This document shows positions 40,900 through 48,591 of a DNA stretch of 64,000 nucleotides, piece after piece (position 1 is the first letter of the stretch; every line of letters starts with the position of its first letter). Source of the DNA: Oscillospiraceae bacterium (GTDB taxonomy: Bacteria > Bacillota > Clostridia > Oscillospirales > Ruminococcaceae); the NCBI GenBank assembly GCA_031260665.1, contig JAISLD010000008.1, positions 1 to 64,000 of the forward strand. The letters run 5' to 3'. The translations under genes and the position numbers were made by a program. The notes beneath the pieces were generated by a model. It was not told the origin of the DNA, did no database searches, and was given only the letters and a program-made list of their open reading frames with translations.

Positions 40900-41526
40900 A
40901 TGAGAAACTTCAGCGACATTTTGCTTGACCCTGCCGAAACCGCAATCGTCATCGTTGACCACCAACCGCAGATGTACTTTGGCGTTGAGAGCGCGCCGCG
41001 TGCCGTGATTCTGAAAAACATCGTTGCCCTTGCCAAAACCGCGCAAGTGTTTGGCGTGCCTTGCGTGCTGACGACAGTCGCCGAAAAAGAGTTTTCGGGA
41101 CTTCTGTTGTCGAAAATCCAGTCGGTCTATCCCGGTGTTGTGCCGATAAACCGCACGTCTATCAACGCGTGGGAGGACCAGAACCTGAAGAAAGCGGTAC
41201 TCGGCACACGAAAGAAGAACATTCTTTTCGCGGGGCTGTGGACCGAGGCCTGCGTGACTTTCCCCGCGTTGTCGGCAAAAAGCGAGGGGCACAACGTCTA
41301 TGTCGTGACCGACGCGTGTGGCGGCGCGACAAGAGAAGCGCACGATATGGCGGTTTCTCGTATGACGCAGCAGGGCGTAATCCCGGTGACGTGGCAGCAA
41401 GTGCTTCTTGAATTCCAACGCGATTGGAACAACAAAGACACCTACAACGCGGTTATGGGAGTGGTGCAAGAGTTTTCGGGGGCGTATGGTATCGGTGTGG
41501 AGTACGCGAACACGATGCTGCAGTAG
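40900..41526 (+). CDS. Isochorismatase-like cysteine hydrolase (YcaC type)
   Basis: 208 residues. Alpha/beta hydrolase of the isochorismatase superfamily: catalytic Asp in VIVDHQP (about 18-24), a Lys in the middle region (VAEKEF, about 60-65) and Cys118 in GLWTEACVTF with the preceding cis-peptide region. Sequence and the C-terminal helix resemble YcaC-type hydrolases of unknown substrate rather than nicotinamidases (no zinc-site pattern seen). AAAGGAG precedes the ATG. Single gene between terminators. Confidence 0.87.
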   Translation: MRNFSDILLDPAETAIVIVDHQPQMYFGVESAPRAVILKNIVALAKTAQVFGVPCVLTTVAEKEFSGLLLSKIQSVYPGVVPINRTSINAWEDQNLKKAVLGTRKKNILFAGLWTEACVTFPALSAKSEGHNVYVVTDACGGATREAHDMAVSRMTQQGVIPVTWQQVLLEFQRDWNNKDTYNAVMGVVQEFSGAYGIGVEYANTMLQ

Positions 41527-41556
41527 CACACATCGCTTATTCGGTTAAATCAAAAC

Positions 41557-41591
41557 GCACCTCTCCTGCAATAGAGAGGTGCTTTTATTTT
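41557..41591. terminator. Bidirectional terminator, hydrolase/ylmC
   Basis: A 9-bp stem GCACCTCTC/GAGAGGTGC (41557-41565 with 41574-41582) followed by TTTTATTTT. The left flank CAAAAC gives a T-run for the minus-strand gene. Confidence 0.85.
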
Positions 41592-41592
41592 G

Positions 41593-41856
41593 TTATCTCG
41601 GCTTTTTATTCGGTGGCTGAACCTCACAGGTGACAAGAATCGTATCCTCACCGATAACCTCTATCTCTTCCCACGCGATTGCGGTGTCCTCGCCGCGACC
41701 GAACAAACCGAAGAACTTCCCGCGACCACGCACAAGCAGCTTGCAGACTCTCGCGGTGTAAACATCGAACTCAATGTCGTCGGGGAAGCCGAGTTTCGCT
41801 CCGTTTTTGATGTTGATTATCTCTTTGTATTTCAGGTCGTCGAAACTGCAGAGCAT
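41593..41856 (-). CDS. YlmC/YmxH-family PRC-barrel protein
   Basis: 87 residues. A single PRC-barrel domain with the pattern DLKYKEIINIKNGAKLG, then DDIEFDVYTARVCKLLV, typical of the YlmC/YmxH sporulation family; the C-terminus is basic. The role is unclear; homologues are expressed in sporulation. GAGGT is 6 bases before the ATG. Only minus-strand gene to the right of 35.7 kb. Confidence 0.88.
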   Translation of the reverse strand: MLCSFDDLKYKEIINIKNGAKLGFPDDIEFDVYTARVCKLLVRGRGKFFGLFGRGEDTAIAWEEIEVIGEDTILVTCEVQPPNKKPR

Positions 41857-41901
41857 AACGCTACCTCGTAAGCCTACTTAATGCTGATTGAATAATTATT
41901 T

Positions 41902-41935
41902 TGTGTTCTTCCCCCCACAAAAGGGGGAGAACACA
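41902..41935. repeat. Hairpin, family-3-like
   Basis: TGTGTTCTTCCCCC (41902-41915) pairs with GGGGGAGAACACA (41923-41935), one bulge. Same CCCC-rich stem as family 3 but without the GAAGAAAC lead. It lies upstream of ylmC. Confidence 0.65.
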
Positions 41936-41948
41936 GCTTTTAATTGTT

Positions 41949-42119
41949 TATAGTAGGTTAAATTAAAAACGCTAAAGCGTTTTTGCAGTCGCTTTTAGCG
42001 ACTGCCGCGCCTACGGCGCGGATTTACCCGTCCTGATACGCCAGTGCGCGGCAAAGCCGCGCCGCCGCTTCGCGGCGAAAACTCAAAACACTTTAGTGTT
42101 TTGAGTTTAATTGGCTATA
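41949..42119. mobile_element. MITE-2 copy with hairpin-mosaic interior
   Basis: A 171-bp element beginning TATAGTAGGTTAAATT and ending TTTAATTGGCTATA; the two ends match as inverted repeats at 16 of 22 positions. The interior is a row of small palindromes: AACGCTAAAGCGTT, GTCGCTTTTAGCGAC, GCGCCTACGGCGC, GCGCGGCAAAGCCGCGC, GCCGCTTCGCGGC and AACACTTTAGTGTT. No coding capacity. The TA at each edge would fit a TA target duplication. Confidence 0.65.
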
Positions 42120-42169
42120 TAATATATTCAAGCAAAAGTTCGTCCGATAACTGCGGACGCTTGTTTGTT

Positions 42170-42330
42170 GATGATTGAAACACATATCCCGACGGTCATA
42201 CCCCTCGGGTTGGTGCCCGACAGGTAATAAGCTGATTGCCCATACGCCCCAACTTAAAAAATACTTTGTATTTTTTAAGTTAAACGGCTATATCAACGCG
42301 TCGCCTTTCACCTTATTGTCTCTCGGGCAC
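42170..42330. repeat. Composite of MITE-1 and MITE-2 fragments
   Basis: Contains CATATCCCGACGGTCATACCCCTCGGG (MITE-1 core; longer than quoted motif blocks elsewhere), GGTGCCCGACAGGTAATAAGC, a 13-bp hairpin AACTTAAAAAATAC/GTATTTTTTAAGTT and a MITE-2 right end AAACGGCTATA (to 42292). The rest of the 41857-42435 gap holds the regulator's promoter and operator. Confidence 0.55.
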
Positions 42331-42335
42331 CAAGC

Positions 42336-42364
42336 TTTACAAGTATTATCAAATATGTTATAAT
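42336..42364 (+). promoter_or_regulatory. Sigma-A promoter of the XRE-cupin regulator
   Basis: TTTACA (42336-42341), 17-base spacer, perfect TATAAT (42359-42364). Start near 42371. Confidence 0.75.
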
Positions 42365-42370
42365 TAAAAT

Positions 42371-42402
42371 GTATACTTTGACGCGGACAACGCGTCATAT
42401 AC
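42371..42402. promoter_or_regulatory. Candidate operator (inverted repeat)
   Basis: A 7-bp inverted repeat TGACGCG/CGCGTCA around GACAA (42379-42397), flanked by GTATA and TATAC. It starts at the predicted transcription start, 33 bases before the regulator gene, a placement suited to autoregulation by the encoded helix-turn-helix protein. Inference. Confidence 0.5.
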
Positions 42403-42435
42403 TAAACACATAGGTATACAAAGAAAGGAAACGGT

Positions 42436-43008
42436 ATGAAATACGACATCACAGAGATAGGGCGTCGCTTGAAAGAAACGCGCGAGTATCTTGACGTTTC
42501 GCCTCAAGAAATGGCGGACAAGCTGCGAATTAGTCAGACAGAGTATCTGGCGGCGGAATCAACGCCTGATGCGCTGTCGCTTTCAACACTGTACGAATGT
42601 GCCGAAGTCCTCGGCGTCGAGTTGGTCGAGCTGCTTACGGGGGAACAACCGCGGTTAAGCAAGTTCTCGCTGGTCAAAAACGGCGAGGGTTTCCCGATGA
42701 AACGGCGTGAGGGTTTCTCTTATCAGCACTTGGCACATCTGTTTACCCATAAGAAAATCGAACCGCTTAAAGTCGTGTCGCCTGCCCTGCAGGACGCCGA
42801 AACAAAGCCGCTTCATATGTCAAGCCACGACGGACAAGAGTGGGACTATATCTTGACGGGGAAACTGCGCTTTGCGATAGGTGAGGAGGAAAACCTCCGT
42901 GAAGTTGTGCTTGAACCGGGAGACAGCGTTTATTACGACAGCAAGAACCCACACGGTATGGTCGCAATCGGCGGCGAAGCCTGCGAGTTTTTGGCTGTGC
43001 TAATCTAA
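42436..43008 (+). CDS. XRE-family regulator with cupin domain
   Basis: 190 residues. The N-terminal helix-turn-helix (about 8-64: IGRRLKETREYLDVSPQEMADKLRIS) is joined to a C-terminal cupin (about 105-188) with H..EWDYILTGKLRFAIG and LEPGDSVYYDSKNPHG motifs. Such proteins control catabolic genes and sense small ligands in the cupin barrel. AAAGGAAA precedes the ATG. The acyl-CoA ligase gene lies 19 bases downstream, so it is likely co-transcribed and may produce or consume the ligand (inference). Confidence 0.92.
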   Translation: MKYDITEIGRRLKETREYLDVSPQEMADKLRISQTEYLAAESTPDALSLSTLYECAEVLGVELVELLTGEQPRLSKFSLVKNGEGFPMKRREGFSYQHLAHLFTHKKIEPLKVVSPALQDAETKPLHMSSHDGQEWDYILTGKLRFAIGEEENLREVVLEPGDSVYYDSKNPHGMVAIGGEACEFLAVLI

Positions 43009-43027
43009 CTACAAAGGAAATTATACA

Positions 43028-44704
43028 ATGAGATTCAATACAATTGCCGAATATCACGAAAACTTTGTTGATGTCGGCTTTGACAGGCGCGGCGTGTTCT
43101 CGTCGATGAAGATAACCGCACCCGATAACTTTAACTTCGCGTATGACATAATAGACAAATTCGCGGAGATGGAACCCAACAGACCGGCACTCGTTTGGAC
43201 AAACGGCGCTGACGAACGACGATTCACTTACGGCGACTTGTCGCGGCTGTCAAACCAAGCGGCTAACCTTTTCGCGGCGGAGGGGATAAAAAAAGGCGAC
43301 AAGGTTATGCTGGTGCTGAAGCGGCACTATCAGTTTTGGTTTGCTCTGCTTGGTTTGATGAAACTCGGCGCGGTCGCGATACCCGCGACTCATTTGCTGA
43401 CCGAGAAAGACTTTTCGTATCGCTTCAAGAACGCGGAGGTCGTGGGGATTGTCGCAACAGGGGCGAATCCCGAAGTCGCCGAGTATGTCGACTTGGCTGA
43501 AAAAGAACTCGGCGTGTCGCTGAAAGCAAAGCTAATCGCCAACGGTGAAGTGAAGCAAGCAGGTTGGAAAAATTTTGACGAACTGATTGACAGTCAGCCC
43601 GACACCTTTCAGCGAGTGGAGAACACGGCCGACGATATGGTGCTGCTCTACTTCACGAGCGGCACGACAGGCTATCCCAAGATGGTGACGCACGGTCACC
43701 GCTATTCGCTGTCGCACCTGCAATCGGGAATGTGGCAGAACCTGCAACCCGACAGCCTCCATCTCACGATTGCCGACACGGGTTGGGCGAAAGCCGTGTG
43801 GGGCAAGTTTTTCCCGCAGTTTTTGTTTGGGGCGCAAGTCTTTGTTTATGACTTTGAGAGATTTGTTGCTGAAGATATACTGCGAGTAATAGAAAAGTTC
43901 AAGGTTACGTCTTTTTGTGCGCCGCCCACGATGTATCGGTTCTTCATTCAAGAGGATTTGAGCAAGTACGACTTGTCGGCACTGAAGTACACCACGACAG
44001 CAGGGGAGGCGCTTAACCCCGAGGTCTTTGAGAAGTGGAAGAAGCAGACAGGCAAGATGATAATGGAGGGCTTCGGTCAAACCGAGACCGTCATTATGCT
44101 TGCCAATCTCCCCGGCACAACGCCAAAGCCCGGTTCACTCGGCAAGCCGCTGCCACTTTACAACATAGACTTGGTTGACGCGGACGGCAACTCGGTGAAA
44201 GATGGTGAAAACGGCGAGATAATCATGAGAGAAACAGGAAACGGGAGAAAAAGCGACGGATTCACCCCGGGGTATTACAAGAACAGCGAGATGGACGACA
44301 AACTGTGGGAAGGCGGCGTGTTCCACACGGGCGATGTGGCTTGGCGAGATGAGGACGGGTTCTACTGGTATGTCGGCCGCAACGACGACGTTATCAAGTC
44401 GTCGGGATACCGAATCGGACCGTTTGAAGTGGAGAGCGTGCTTATGACGCACCCTGCCGTGCTTGAGTGTGCGGTCACAGGCGCGGACGACCCTGTACGC
44501 GGCAAAGTCGTCAAGGCAACGATTATCCTCACAAAGGGATACGCACCCTCGCCCGAACTCGCGAAAGAACTGCAAGCTCACGTCAAGAAGAACACCGCTC
44601 CTTATAAGTATCCGCGTATCGTTCAGTTTGTTGACGAACTGCCCAAGACAATAAGCGGCAAGATAAAACGCGCGGAGATAAGAGAACGCGACAACTCTAA
44701 CTGA
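43028..44704 (+). CDS. AMP-forming acyl-CoA synthetase/ligase
   Basis: 558 residues of the ANL superfamily: P-loop YFTSGTTGYPK (about 208-218), GFGQTET (about 348-354), the hinge/Asp region GRNDDVIKSSGYRIGPFEVE (about 455-474) and the catalytic Lys in PKTISGKIKR (about 541-550). It activates a carboxylic acid as acyl-AMP and transfers it to CoA; closest in feel to medium-chain acyl-CoA synthetases. Substrate not determinable. AAAGGAAA lies before the ATG. Paired with the upstream cupin regulator. Confidence 0.9.
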   Translation: MRFNTIAEYHENFVDVGFDRRGVFSSMKITAPDNFNFAYDIIDKFAEMEPNRPALVWTNGADERRFTYGDLSRLSNQAANLFAAEGIKKGDKVMLVLKRHYQFWFALLGLMKLGAVAIPATHLLTEKDFSYRFKNAEVVGIVATGANPEVAEYVDLAEKELGVSLKAKLIANGEVKQAGWKNFDELIDSQPDTFQRVENTADDMVLLYFTSGTTGYPKMVTHGHRYSLSHLQSGMWQNLQPDSLHLTIADTGWAKAVWGKFFPQFLFGAQVFVYDFERFVAEDILRVIEKFKVTSFCAPPTMYRFFIQEDLSKYDLSALKYTTTAGEALNPEVFEKWKKQTGKMIMEGFGQTETVIMLANLPGTTPKPGSLGKPLPLYNIDLVDADGNSVKDGENGEIIMRETGNGRKSDGFTPGYYKNSEMDDKLWEGGVFHTGDVAWRDEDGFYWYVGRNDDVIKSSGYRIGPFEVESVLMTHPAVLECAVTGADDPVRGKVVKATIILTKGYAPSPELAKELQAHVKKNTAPYKYPRIVQFVDELPKTISGKIKRAEIRERDNSN

Positions 44705-44724
44705 TGTTTGCCTTGTCGGCAAGA

Positions 44725-44790
44725 AAAGAAACAGTGTGCTTTCCCCCGCGTGGGTGGGGGAGAGTACACTGAATGGTTACTTACATTTAT
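44725..44790. repeat. Hairpin repeat, family 3
   Basis: AAGAAACAGTGTGCTTTCCCCC and GGGGGAGAGTACACTGAATGG form a stem of about 14 bp (AGTGTGCTTTCCCCC/GGGGGAGAGTACACT) followed by the GGTTACTTAC tail. It fills most of the 97-base gap between the ligase and the YcxB-like gene. Confidence 0.7.
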
Positions 44791-44801
44791 AACGAGAACT
44801 T

Positions 44802-45314
44802 ATGACAATTACATACGACAACACAGACGCGGAATATATATTGGGATACCGAATCTTCTACAACAAGTTTGGCTGGCGGTCAAAGGTCTTTGCGGGTGTG
44901 TTTATCCTTGCGGCGGCTCTTGGCGTCAATATGGTGGTCGTTTCGGGGTTCAGCAGCCTGTACGGCTACTTGCTCGTGGGAATCGGCGGCTTTATGGCGA
45001 TACAGCGGCTGATGACACCGCGAACAATGGCGAAGAAACTGCGCCTTTATTTAGCGGAGATGCCGAAAGAAACCTACTCGCTTTCACTTCAAGAACAGCG
45101 GTTTGTGATTACGACAAATTTTGAAAACACGGAAAAGCCGCCGCATATCGACACCGTGTCTTACACGACAGAGCAAGTTGACGTGGTGGTGAAAGAGGAA
45201 CTATACTTGTTTGTCGTCAACCGCAAGGTGCTGTACAGCGTGCCGAAACGCTGCTTGACCGAAGAACAAGTAGCCTCACTTGACGAATATTTGAAAGATA
45301 AGGCATTGATATGA
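44802..45314 (+). CDS. YcxB-like membrane protein
   Basis: 170 residues with an N-terminal ~25-residue segment, two adjacent membrane helices (about 30-48 and 52-68) and a C-terminal domain (about 75-165) resembling the YcxB/PH-like fold (VSYTTEQVDVVVKEELYLFVV, PKRCLTEEQ). Function unknown. Shine-Dalgarno weak (GAGAAC). It is 31 bases before the malic enzyme gene. Confidence 0.75.
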   Translation: MTITYDNTDAEYILGYRIFYNKFGWRSKVFAGVFILAAALGVNMVVVSGFSSLYGYLLVGIGGFMAIQRLMTPRTMAKKLRLYLAEMPKETYSLSLQEQRFVITTNFENTEKPPHIDTVSYTTEQVDVVVKEELYLFVVNRKVLYSVPKRCLTEEQVASLDEYLKDKALI

Positions 45315-45345
45315 CGTTTAACTCGTTAAAGGAGCATATATTACG

Positions 45346-46500
45346 ATGACAACAATAGCTGAAGAATCCTTGCGGAAGCACAAAGAGTGGCGTGGGAAAA
45401 TTGAGGTTATCTCACGCGCACCGATTACAACGAAAGAAGAACTTGCGCTTGCGTACACACCGGGTGTAGCCGAGCCTTGTTTGAGAATAAAGGACGACCC
45501 CGATTTGTCTTACGAGTACACTCGGCGCGGCAACCTCGTGGCGGTGATTACCGACGGGACAGCGGTGCTTGGTTTGGGCGACATCGGCGGACTTGCGGGA
45601 ATGCCCGTGATGGAAGGAAAGTGCGCCTTGTTCAAAGAGTTTGCGGGAGTTGACGCGTTTCCGCTTTGCATAAAGACAAAAGATACAAGCGAGTTTATCA
45701 GAACAGTCGAGCTGCTCTCTGATAGTTTCGGCGGGATAAACCTTGAGGATATCGCCGCTCCCCGTTGCTTTGAGATAGAGCGTGAACTGAAGAAACGCCT
45801 TTCTATCCCCGTGTTTCACGACGACCAGCACGGCACGGCGGTGGTTGCGGCGGCGGCACTCATCAATGCGCTGAAAGTCGCGGAGATAGATATTCACGAA
45901 GCGACAGCCGTGATAAACGGTGCGGGAGCGGCAGGTATTTCGGTTGCGCGTCAGTTCTTGGCACTCGGTGTCGGCGATGTGCGCCTTGTTGACCTCTGCG
46001 GTTGCCTAAACGCCGACGAAACTTACGACAACGCGGCACACGCCGAGATATCAAAGCTGACAAACAAGAAGCGACTGCGTGGCGGCTTGAAAGACGCGCT
46101 TGTGGGCGCGGACGTGTTTGTCGGGGTGTCGAAACCCGGGGTGCTTAACCCCGAGTGGCTCTCGCTGATGAACTCACGCCCGATTGTCTTTGCGATGGCT
46201 AACCCTCTGCCCGAGATTATGCCCGACGAAGCAAAACAGGCGGGTGCGTTCATTGTCGGCACGGGGAGGAGCGACTTCCCGAATCAGATAAACAATCTGC
46301 TCGCGTTCCCCGGGATATTTAAGGGGGCGTTGATGTCACGGGCGAGAGATATCACCGAGGAGATGAAGGTCGCCGCGACATACGCAATAGCGGCGGTTGC
46401 GGAGGAGGACGGGCTGTCAACGGAGTATATCATACCTTCGCCGCTTGACAGACGAGTGGCTGACCGAGTGGCGGAAGCTGTTTCCTACTGTTCCGTTTGA
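45346..46500 (+). CDS. NAD(P)-dependent malic enzyme
   Basis: 384 residues, the short prokaryotic malic enzyme without the phosphotransacetylase-like domain. The catalytic Tyr is in ALAYTPGVAEPC (about 34-45), Lys in VMEGKCALFKEFAG, and the metal ligands in EDIAAPRCFEIE and HDDQHGTA; the Rossmann motif is INGAGAAGISVA. It converts malate to pyruvate and CO2. AAAGGAG precedes the start. Cofactor preference (NAD or NADP) is not decided. Confidence 0.93.
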   Translation: MTTIAEESLRKHKEWRGKIEVISRAPITTKEELALAYTPGVAEPCLRIKDDPDLSYEYTRRGNLVAVITDGTAVLGLGDIGGLAGMPVMEGKCALFKEFAGVDAFPLCIKTKDTSEFIRTVELLSDSFGGINLEDIAAPRCFEIERELKKRLSIPVFHDDQHGTAVVAAAALINALKVAEIDIHEATAVINGAGAAGISVARQFLALGVGDVRLVDLCGCLNADETYDNAAHAEISKLTNKKRLRGGLKDALVGADVFVGVSKPGVLNPEWLSLMNSRPIVFAMANPLPEIMPDEAKQAGAFIVGTGRSDFPNQINNLLAFPGIFKGALMSRARDITEEMKVAATYAIAAVAEEDGLSTEYIIPSPLDRRVADRVAEAVSYCSV

Positions 46501-46552
46501 CCGAACAAGCGTTCCGTTTGACCGTATAAATTAAATTAAAACATAACTTCAG

Positions 46553-46584
46553 CCCGACCTACAAGGTCGGGTGTTGGTTTGTTG
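46553..46584 (+). terminator. Hairpin between malic enzyme and mnmG
   Basis: A perfect 8-bp stem CCCGACCT/AGGTCGGG (46553-46560 with 46564-46571) followed by TGTTGGTTTGTT. The tail is T-rich but broken, so it is at best a weak terminator or attenuator before mnmG. Confidence 0.5.
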
Positions 46585-46593
46585 AGGAAAACA

Positions 46594-48441
46594 ATGCTTG
46601 ACTATGATGTGGTGATTATCGGTGCGGGGCACGCGGGTTGCGAGGCGGCGCTTGCGGCGGCACGATTAGGCGTGAGAACCGCGGTGTTCTGCTTGTCGCT
46701 TGACACGATTGCCAATATGCCGTGCAACCCGTGTATCGGCGGCAGTGCCAAGGGGCAACTGGTCGGTGAGATTGACGCGTTAGGCGGTGAAATGGGCAAA
46801 GCGGCCGACGAAACCGCGATACAGTTTCGTACGCTCAATATGGGCAAAGGCGCGGCGGCACGGTCGCTTCGCACGCAAAACGACCGCGCCGCGTATCACG
46901 CGAGAATGAAACGGGCACTTGAACAAACCGCGAACTTGTTTATCCTGCAAGACGAAGTGACGGAGATTCTCACGGTTGACGGAGCGGCGACAGGCGTCAA
47001 GACGCGAAATGGGCTGACCTATAACGCGAATGCGGTTGTTATAACCACGGGAACTTATCTCGGCGGCACAATCCATATCGGTGAAACGTCTTACTTGTCG
47101 GGGGCTGACGGTGTGAACGCGGCGACTGAACTGACGCGTTCGCTTCAACGGCTTGGCATACCGACAAAGCGATTCAAGACGGGGACGCCTGCGCGTGTGC
47201 ATAGACGGTCGATTGATTTCTCTCTGCTTCAAGAGCAAGCGGGAGATGAATACCCCACGGCGTTCTCGTTCGACAATCGGCGTGAGCTTGTAAACAAAAC
47301 CGTTTGCCACATAACATATACAAATGAAAAAACGCATAAAGTGATATTGGCGAACCTCGACCGTTCGCCGCTCTATTCGGGGCGAATTGTCGGCACAGGA
47401 CCGCGTTACTGCCCGTCTATCGAGGACAAGGTGGTGCGGTTTGCCGATAAAGAACGGCACCAGTTTTTCATCGAGCCAACGGGACTCGACACCGACGAGA
47501 TGTATCTGCAAGGTATGTCGTCGTCGCTCCCTCCCGATGTGCAAGACGCGTTTCTTCGTACAATCAAAGGGCTTGAACGCGTCGAGATTATGCGGCACGC
47601 CTATGCAATCGAGTACGACTGCATTGACCCGACAAGCTTGAAGAACACGCTGATGTTTCGGGACATACGCGGCTTGTTCTCAGCGGGGCAGAGCAACGGC
47701 ACAAGCGGATACGAAGAAGCGGCGGCGCAAGGGCTTGTCGCGGGGGTCAACGCCGCGAAGTATGTTCAGCATCGCGATATGCTTGTGCTGACGCGGGACA
47801 ATTCGTACATCGGGGTTATGCTGGACGACTTGACAGTGAAAGGCGCACCCGAACCTTATCGTATGATGACGGCACGCGCCGAGTTTCGGCTGTTGCTGCG
47901 TCAAGACAACGCGCCCGAACGACTCTGCGGAACAGGGCACGACATTGGCTTGCTTTCAGACGAGAGATTCGCGGCATATCTTGCGAGAGAACGAGCTGTT
48001 GCGGACGAGCTTGAACGAACGAAGGAGGTGGTTATTAACCCAAGCGAGGAGCTGAACAAGCAACTTGTTCCACGTGGAACATCGCCACTTAACGCCCCTG
48101 CAACGCTGTTTGACTTGCTGAAACGACCGCAGATAGATTACGATTTGCTTCAGCGGTTCGATTCGAGGTGCGGCAAGGCGACGCGGCTTGTTTGTAAACG
48201 TGTGGAGATTGAAATCAAGTACGAGGGGTATATCAAGTTGCAGCAACAGGAAGCGGAGCGGTTTGTGAAGTTGGAGAAGCGGAAGTTGCCGATTGACGTG
48301 GACTATTTGTCAACCGAGGGTTTGCGACTTGAGGCGCGTCGGGTGCTGGACGAGTTTCGACCTGAAACCGTGGGGGTTGCGGCACGGCTGCCCGGCGTGA
48401 ACCCTGCTGATGTTAATATACTTCTACTGCTCGCGAGATGA
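46594..48441 (+). CDS. mnmG: tRNA uridine-5-carboxymethylaminomethyl modification enzyme MnmG
   Basis: 615 residues from the ATG at 46594 (GAGG 6 bases upstream; an in-frame TTG lies earlier). The FAD motif GAGHAGCEAALAAARLG (about 10-26), CNPCIGGSAKGQLVGEIDALGG (about 44-65), and the GTP-independent C-terminal helical domain are present. With MnmE it modifies the wobble uridine of tRNAs. MnmE is not adjacent. A perfect parS site lies inside the gene at 48066, where it encodes VPRGT. The gene ends at the GC-rich four-way-junction element. Confidence 0.96.
   Translation: MLDYDVVIIGAGHAGCEAALAAARLGVRTAVFCLSLDTIANMPCNPCIGGSAKGQLVGEIDALGGEMGKAADETAIQFRTLNMGKGAAARSLRTQNDRAAYHARMKRALEQTANLFILQDEVTEILTVDGAATGVKTRNGLTYNANAVVITTGTYLGGTIHIGETSYLSGADGVNAATELTRSLQRLGIPTKRFKTGTPARVHRRSIDFSLLQEQAGDEYPTAFSFDNRRELVNKTVCHITYTNEKTHKVILANLDRSPLYSGRIVGTGPRYCPSIEDKVVRFADKERHQFFIEPTGLDTDEMYLQGMSSSLPPDVQDAFLRTIKGLERVEIMRHAYAIEYDCIDPTSLKNTLMFRDIRGLFSAGQSNGTSGYEEAAAQGLVAGVNAAKYVQHRDMLVLTRDNSYIGVMLDDLTVKGAPEPYRMMTARAEFRLLLRQDNAPERLCGTGHDIGLLSDERFAAYLARERAVADELERTKEVVINPSEELNKQLVPRGTSPLNAPATLFDLLKRPQIDYDLLQRFDSRCGKATRLVCKRVEIEIKYEGYIKLQQQEAERFVKLEKRKLPIDVDYLSTEGLRLEARRVLDEFRPETVGVAARLPGVNPADVNILLLLAR
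48066..48081. promoter_or_regulatory. parS centromere site 1
   Basis: Perfect 16-bp palindrome TGTTCCACGTGGAACA, the known parS type bound by chromosomal ParB, within mnmG and 1.3 kb upstream of parB. Confidence 0.9.
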
Positions 48442-48445
48442 CCGT

Positions 48446-48539
48446 GCGCCCGTCCGGCCGCCCCGTCGCGGGCTTCGCCCGCCGGCGCTTCGCGCCGACC
48501 GCGCCTGCGGCGCGGTGACGGGGCGGCTGGACGGAGCGC
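48446..48539. repeat. GC-rich four-way-junction element
   Basis: Outer arms 48450-48467 and 48517-48534 pair over 18 bp (one G-T), extended by GCGC/GCGC with one bulge. Between them, with no spare base, lie three hairpins: 48468-48482 (GCGGGC, loop TTC), 48483-48497 (CGGCGC, loop TTC) and 48498-48516 (ACCGCGCC, loop TGC). The whole can form a cruciform or an RNA four-way junction. It occupies the mnmG-rsmG gap (GC content far above neighbours). Function unknown. Confidence 0.85.
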
Positions 48540-48591
48540 GCGGGTATCCCATCGAACCACGCAAAACTTGAAACAAAGAGGCACAACGCAT

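Noticed and set aside
46780..47598. 272-codon frame on the minus strand
   Set aside because: Shadow of mnmG; no domain recognised.
48442..48591. Intrinsic terminator of mnmG
   Set aside because: The GC-rich structure has no T-run and far more arms than a terminator.
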